From: Juglans regia
Lineage: Eukaryota > Streptophyta > Magnoliopsida > Fagales > Juglandaceae
DNA length: 64,000 nucleotides
Assembly: GCF_001411555.2 (NCBI RefSeq)
Contig: NC_049904.1
Span: forward strand, 23,883,370-23,947,369
Direction: 5' to 3'
Within the stretch, counting starts at the first letter, position 1. Every line of letters starts with the position of its first letter. The notes beneath the pieces are model-generated. The model worked only from the letters and a program-made list of their open reading frames with translations, had not been told where the DNA came from and did not search any database. Made by a program: the position numbers and the translations under genes. Positions 58,273-64,000 of the stretch are shown piece after piece.

Positions 58273-58945
58273 TGATTCAACAAAAAATTAGAAATAAAAA
58301 TTAGTAAGAATTAACAAGAGACTTTTTACCACTGGTAGGGAAGTACCTGAGCCTATGATTGTAAATACGAAGAGACGTCTTTCCCTTCATTTTTTTCCAA
58401 TTTGCTACTACTTCATCTATTTTTAATCTGTTATACCATCCTTAAAACCAAAATTTTAAATTCTAATTTCTCATATTTTAGATTCTGAAATATCCAAATT
58501 TTTTACAAAATATATCAAGCCCCTCTTCTTTGTACCAAATTAGATTTATGACCGTTGAATTTTGACTGTGAAAACCTAAAAGAAATTGAGTTTTGAGGTG
58601 AAGAACTTGATTGGGGGTTCTGGGGTAGAGGAAGAAAAAATGGGCAACGAGTAGAAATTGCAGAGAACGCCATTGGAGAGAAGGGAAATGTTTTTTTTTT
58701 CCTCCTCTGGGTGTGTTCGGTGCGAGTTCTATCCTGGAGGTGAAGATATTTGTCATAATGGGAGTGGAGTTTGATTTCAAAAGGAAATCAAAGGTGCAAA
58801 CACACCATTTAACTAAGTCTGATGTGGAATCCGAGTACGCAGGGTATCCCCGTCCCAGGTGAAAGTAGAGCTTTTCATTCACAAAATATCTCATTACTTA
58901 AACACAACATAAACCTCTCTGAATTGGGTAATTGGTTTGGTTACT
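58273..58945. other. Spacer upstream of MITE pair
   Basis: No gene recognised. A 138-codon open frame on the minus strand (58478-58894) has no domain, compositional or splice evidence and is left out. Confidence 0.45.
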
Positions 58946-59515
58946 AAACCTATCTCAACTCATCATTACAACTTTTTCAAATTCTAATATAAAATATAAT
59001 AAACAATTCAAAATTTTCAAATCCTAAAATAATAATAATATTAAAAAATAATATTTTATCATCTTAACTCAACTCAGTTCAACATCTAAACGCAATCTTA
59101 GTGAAAGGACTGAGTCCATTGGGCCTATCTTCGGTAACAATGATAATAATAACAGTTCCTAATATTTTTTAAAAAAAATCAATGTAACTTGAATATTCTA
59201 GATACGTATAAATTATTTTTTATCATTTACTGATTTGTAGTGACAAAAATAAAAAAAAGGTAGTAAAAAAATTAAAATATTTCAGTTTATAGAAGTAAGA
59301 CCCCCTTTGGATATAAGAAGCGATTCATTTCATCTCATATTATCATTATAATTTTTTTAATTTTTTACATAAAATATAATAAACAATTCAAATTTTTAAA
59401 ATTTTAAAACAATAATAATATTAAAAAATAATATTCTAACAATATTTAATTTAATTTTTAACTTTCATCTCAATTCATTTCATCTCATCTCTACTTTCTA
59501 TCCAAACGGAATTAA
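58946..59515. repeat. Two MITE copies, GTTTGGATGTTGA family
   Basis: 58946-59100 reads ACCTATCTCAACTCATCATT to CAGTTCAACATCTAAACGCA. 59303-59515 reads CCCCCTTTGGATATAAGAAG to CTCATCTCTACTTTCTATCC with AAACGGAATTAA. Both share the ATAAAATATAATAAACAATTC and AATAATAATATTAAAAAATA core. Confidence 0.65.
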
Positions 59516-59929
59516 CTCTTCAAAAGTTCAATATTATTGCAAATCTTTCGTGTTTTGCAAATGATCTACAAGACAACATTTGCTAAATATGTGAGCATAA
59601 AGAATATGAAAGGGTAGGATATATTGATGAATTTAGAAATTCTATCAATTAATACATGAATGAACAAAAATTTCAAGAGATAGAATCTAAATAGTTATCT
59701 ATCATTGTATATATTAACATGACATCTTGGGACAAGACGAAAGTGACATATATTAGGATTTTCAAATGAGAAAATCTTATAAATAGTCCGATTGTTTACT
59801 CCAAAAAAATAACCTTCCAATAGAAACATGCCACATACGTTGTCCATGGTAGCTATGTTGTGACTGGACCCTAGCAGAATCCCAATCTCATGAATCCCCA
59901 TCACTCTTCAAACCTTCGTTTCCCCGCTC
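59516..59929. other. AT-rich spacer
   Basis: No gene seen. Small minus-strand frame at 59695-59904 (MMGIHEIGILLGSSHNIATM) vaguely resembles a Copia-type polyprotein piece, but too little is present to call it. Confidence 0.35.
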
Positions 59930-60310
59930 TCCTTTGCTCCCCCTTTGACATTCAACCGCAGCATCCTCGCCCCTTGCCCACCATTAGCTACCTCTCGACA
60001 AATACAAAACAAGATCGCCTCGCCCACTCGCAGCCCAGTCCCCCTTCGTTCCCCCTCTCTCCTTCGCTCCCCCTCGCATGAGTCGCAGCACCCTCGCCCC
60101 TTGCCCACCCACAGCCCCCTCACCAACCATCTGTCACATCTCGGCAAGCACCGAACAAAATCGCAGCAGCCCCTCACCCCTCACCCACCCGCAGCCCTGC
60201 CCACCATCGGCCACTTATCGGCAAACACAAAACCAAAAAAAAAAAAACAAAATCCGATCGTTCCCCCGAGCTCCCCCTCTCAGCCACCTCTCGGCAAAAC
60301 TAGATGCAAA
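59930..60310. repeat. C-rich irregular tandem repeat
   Basis: Three degenerate units repeat CGCAGC-CCTCGCCCCTTGCCCACC followed by CCACCTCTCGGCAAACAC and AAAACAAAATCGC, starting near 59958, 60079 and 60180. The block is over 55% C on the plus strand, against AT-rich surroundings, and ends with a final CAGCCACCTCTCGGCAAAAC near 60282. Confidence 0.65.
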
Positions 60311-62141
60311 ACTCTCAGAATTGTAAGCTAGTGGAGATTGACAGCACATTCTCATAATCACACCATTGAAGACCACTCTTTGAGCTCTGCAATTTCATTG
60401 GGTAATCTCGAATTTGTGGCTGCAAATTAGAACTCTCTTGCATGTATTAATGGTTGGATTTGTTAGAACTCTCTTCTTGTATTAATGGTTGGATTCTGTT
60501 AGAACTCTCTTGGATTGAATGTTTGTATTCAGGAAAGCACAAATGAGCCTCAAACTGTATTAATGGTTGAATTAAAATGAAAGCACAACAGATGTTTGAA
60601 GAAAATCTCAAATGAGCCACAAACTGAATTGGCCGTGTTGTTCACATAAATAACATAAATGGTCCCCATTTTCTTGGTAGAAGTCATCATTGACAATTAG
60701 TTAGCAAAATTGGCATGCCATAGACAATAAAAGTGGTGATCTTGAAAAATAATAAGTAAGACAAGAGCCTCACAAATTTAGGCATAGAATGGAACTAAAA
60801 GTTTAAAAATGGAGCTTTCTGGAATAGCTCATATATTCCGTTTCTGCTTATGTGTTCTTTTATCCAAAGTCCATGATTTTACAATTTTTTCCCTTAGATT
60901 GAAGGAAAAACCAATTTTTTTCATTTCTAACTCATAAAAGTCTAGCTTCTTGTAGCTGCTACTTAATTATTTAGTGCTTCAAACTTTGTTTCATTGTGTT
61001 TTTTTTTTTTACTAATAAGTAACTTTGTTTCATTGTTTTAATGCTACCTTTTCTATCCTTAGACTTAGTGCCCAAATTTCCTTCACATCATTCGGTTTTG
61101 CTCAATGTTCATGTCTCTACCTACTAGAGTTAAGTCAAATATGAGACCAAATATAACTCATCTTGAATGCCCCTAACCCTCTTTTGGTAACCTAGACCAA
61201 ATATAGGAAACAAGAATGCCCCTACCAACCTGCATACCTTCGACCCTACTAATGCCAACACCCGCATACCTATAGGAGCAAACTACATGCAAATCTGCAT
61301 CATGCAAACAAGATTACCTTAGTTTCACGAGGTATCTCTAAGTAAGAAATCCTGTTTCTGTAAATCCATTTTCTTGTTACTGCATGCACTACTAGCTCTC
61401 AGACTTAGTGTTTAATTTCTTCCATAGTTTCCAGGTTTTCATTCGGTTCAAGTTCTTGGACTGCAAGAGGATAAGACAGCTATTTTGGAACGAGATGGTA
61501 CTTCATGAACGTGTTGCGATTGAGTAAGCCAAATTTAAAACAATGGAGAAGAATTATAGTAAAACCTTGAAAGTATTGTTGTTGTCATGGTTTATTTTTA
61601 TTGTAATGAACATGTGGTGGTGAATGCAATGGACATGTGGTGATTGATATGGGGATGTAATGGACATGTGATGACTGTTGTGGGAATGTAATGGACATGT
61701 GTTGAATGTAATGAAAATGTTGAATGTTGTTTTTTTATGTAAATAGTGAATGTTGTTCTTTTTATTTTTATGTAATAGATGTTTCATACAAAGATTACCA
61801 ATTTGGACAGCAAAGCTTCAAACCATAAAAAGATACCCTCAAAACATTAAAAATACCATATCAAGACATGACATAATCACATAAAAAGATAGTTTCAAAA
61901 TATTCGGAATTACATAGAATAATAAATCCACTCTCAGTTAAAGACTATGAAAGAAAAATAACAAAGCTTCAATCCACTCTTAAAACCTTCAATCCACTAT
62001 ACTCTTCAAAGCTCACAATCTACTGCGTTCTTCCATGTCATATCAAAATAAAAAGGGATTAAATTAACTTTGCAGTAAAATTTGTTTAAATTAACTATCC
62101 ATAACAAAGGAGTCTGGAGACAACAAAATTTCATACTGCAC
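60311..62141. other. Spacer with small tandem repeats
   Basis: 60425-60535 has two to three copies of a 36-base unit (TTAGAACTCTCTT...GTATTAATGGTTGGATT). 61610-61730 has four to five irregular copies of GTAATGGACATGTGGTGA-like sequence. No gene recognised. Ends at the stop codon of the FAR1-like pseudogene. Confidence 0.5.
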
Positions 62142-63988
62142 TTAAGCAACTTCACTAGAATCCAAATTTAGCTCAATGTTGTCAAACCGCACTCCAAGAT
62201 CCCTACATAAAACACAACAAAACACAAAAAAAAAAAAAAAAAAAAAAAAACTAACTTCTTCGATTAAAGACCAAAAAATAAATTATAGATATTAATAAGG
62301 TATTATACCTCACTGAAGGACAATTGTTCCTCACATGTCCCTCATTCTTGCAAATGCTACAACGTCTTTTCTTTGTTGTTTGAGTTTCTTTTAGATTTTT
62401 TGCTCTCAAAGACTTTGGTCGTCCTTTTGTTGGCACTCGTAGAGGATCTTGAACCGTCTGTGAAAATGTCAATATAACTTGACTTCTTAACATCTGAGAA
62501 TCATTGGTTGACACCTCTCGACATGGAAAATTTGTTTCCTCAATGTCTCCATGATCTTCCATTAGAAGTAACTCTTTGTGAACCTTCTCTAATGCAAGAG
62601 AAAGGTGGTCTAGTTTTTTTGTTGACTGCGACCCAAGTTCTGCAATATCATAAAATTGCATCATCAACTTGCTTTTTCTCAAAAGCTGATCATCTTATGT
62701 TAGGACTTACCCTTCAAAATATGGTATGTCTGGAATAGGTCGACTCTTAGCATTAACTGTCCATTTTTTTAGAACATACTGATGTGACAGTCTATCTAAT
62801 TTCGATTTTGTGGCAAGGACATATAGGATATGGCTATAGAGAATCCCCATAAACTCAAACATGTGACATGCACTCTCGAATGTCACATAATAAAATGGTA
62901 TTTTTTTGCCATGAGGTGCCACTCTATATGTCTTTCTTCCACCCTCTTTGAAAATTTTTGTTGATTTGTACCATTGACTATTAAAAAGCTCATCTTGGAA
63001 TATCACGAAAGACTTTCTTGTATAAACTATAGCCGCCTCTTTTTCAATTTTATGACATGTTTTCAATATCGCCCGTGTAGATTTTGTCTATACATTCTTC
63101 TCTTTCTCTTTAAAATAACGTGCATATATAGCTTTCTCATATTGATGTACAAAGTCACTAACCATAGTACTTGATCGAACATAATCCTTGAAAAACTTGT
63201 ACATGCTTTCACTTCTTTAAGTTTTTGACATACTCGCACAGAATGTTGAACGCAAGTAGGCCGAAACCCACTTATCAAGTCGATTGTAAAGATTTTGCAG
63301 CCAATTATTTTCTCCTAGCCTATATTTCACTAATATCGAACTTCATTCCTCCTCAAACTCATCAGTTGTAATTGTCTCATGTATACAATGACGAAAATCT
63401 TTTTGAAAGTCTGGAAACTTGTTATACACATGAGACAAGTATTCTGAAAATTTCTGTAAAATATGCCACAAGCACAACTGGTAAGTTGTATTTGGAAGTA
63501 CCTTTGCAATGTCTTTGACCATGGTTTTTTATTATCAGTAATTATGGTTGAAGGAGCACGCCCAAACATTGTCTCTTGTCATATTCTCAATAACCATATA
63601 TATGATTTGGCTGCTTCATTACTTAACAAAACACAACCAAACATTATGGTTTGATGATGATGGTTAACTCCAAAAAATGGCACAAATGGTATCTTATAAA
63701 TATTGGTCAGGTAGGTGGCATCAAATGTGACAACATCTCCAAAATATTGGTATATAGCTTTAGATCGAGCATCTGCCCAAAAACAGCTTCTCATGCACCC
63801 ATCATTATCAACTTGCATGGAGTACACAAAGTTGGATTCTTTGCATTGTCGATCAAGAAGTAGGCATATAACATTTGTGCATCCCCTTCCTCATATAATT
63901 TTCTCCTTTTGTTTCCCAAATAATTTTCAACATCCTTGCCAATACAACCAATATTAAAGTCTCCACCTAATTCTTTACTTAACACCAA
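62142..63988 (-). pseudogene. FAR1/FRS-like (MULE transposase-derived) gene, partial and broken
   Basis: Minus strand; the 5' part lies beyond the window. The MULE transposase domain is at 63330-63827 (FGDVVTFDATYLTNIYKIPF, SNEAAKSYIWLLRI, then APSTIITD). An in-frame TGA at 63579-63581 cuts it between WLLRI and MFGRAP, and a shift in the A-run near 63535 moves the frame. 62707-63066 carries a SWIM-like zinc motif (ACHMFEFMGILYSHIL) whose third cysteine is tyrosine. The tail at 62309-62682 has KGRPKSLRAKN and a CCHC knuckle CSICKNEGHVRNNC; a last exon 62142-62202 joins over a GT/AG intron. FAR1-related proteins are transposase-derived transcription factors; this copy looks inactive. Confidence 0.75.
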
Positions 63989-64000
63989 TATTATCTTCCT

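Noticed and set aside
58478..58894. 138-codon open frame on the minus strand
   Set aside because: No recognisable domain, no splice or promoter context, and MITE-type spacer on both sides; length alone is not convincing.
59695..59904. Possible Copia polyprotein fragment on the minus strand
   Set aside because: Only about 69 codons with weak resemblance; insufficient to support a call.

Overview
The window is nuclear DNA from a woody dicot. Three genes have plant-type split structures with GT/AG introns. Most of the rest is transposon remains, short inverted-repeat elements (MITEs) and AT-rich spacer. A MITE family ending near GTTTGGATGTTGA with a GAGATGAGATGAG-type subterminal region recurs about nine times. 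I associate that pattern with Fagales, especially walnut and hickory relatives, but this is an impression from memory, not a search.

Layout. 1-5605: an old, disrupted Ty3/Gypsy element on the minus strand, with LTR-like copies at both ends and a hAT-like element inserted in its integrase. 5606-7965: a decayed CACTA-type transposon (Transposase_24-like remnant plus subterminal repeats). 7986-11045: a 5'-truncated LINE, minus strand. 11.05-20.9 kb: spacer with MITEs, a 170-base near-perfect palindrome (16827-16996) and a hAT-like element carrying an intronless, broken ribosomal protein L22 copy (18479-19411). 21042-22391: a gibberellin 2-oxidase gene. 22.4-29.6 kb: spacer with two more hAT-like elements and simple repeats. 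29589-35323: a structurally complete, recently inserted Ty3/Gypsy chromovirus with matching TCTCT target duplications and four disabling changes. 35550-41091: a near full-length but decayed LINE, plus strand. 42318-50711: an 11-exon AAA-ATPase gene of the katanin p60-like type. 51887-55136: a 3.25-kb non-coding block with TG...CA ends and perfect GCTAT duplications, probably a solo LTR. 55382-57013 (minus): a 5-exon calcyclin-binding (CacyBP/SIP-like) gene. 57.0-62.1 kb: MITEs and small tandem repeats. 62142 to the window end: the 3' part of a decayed FAR1/MULE-type gene, minus strand.

The host genes do not form a functional cluster: one inactivates a growth hormone, one is a predicted microtubule-severing-type ATPase, and one is a CS/SGS-domain adaptor. 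I found no rRNA, tRNA, CRISPR array or operon. The most interesting items are the captured L22 copy, the long palindrome, the gene-promoter-like segment inside the first element's LTRs, the TSD-bounded 3.25-kb block, and the very young yet already broken chromovirus.
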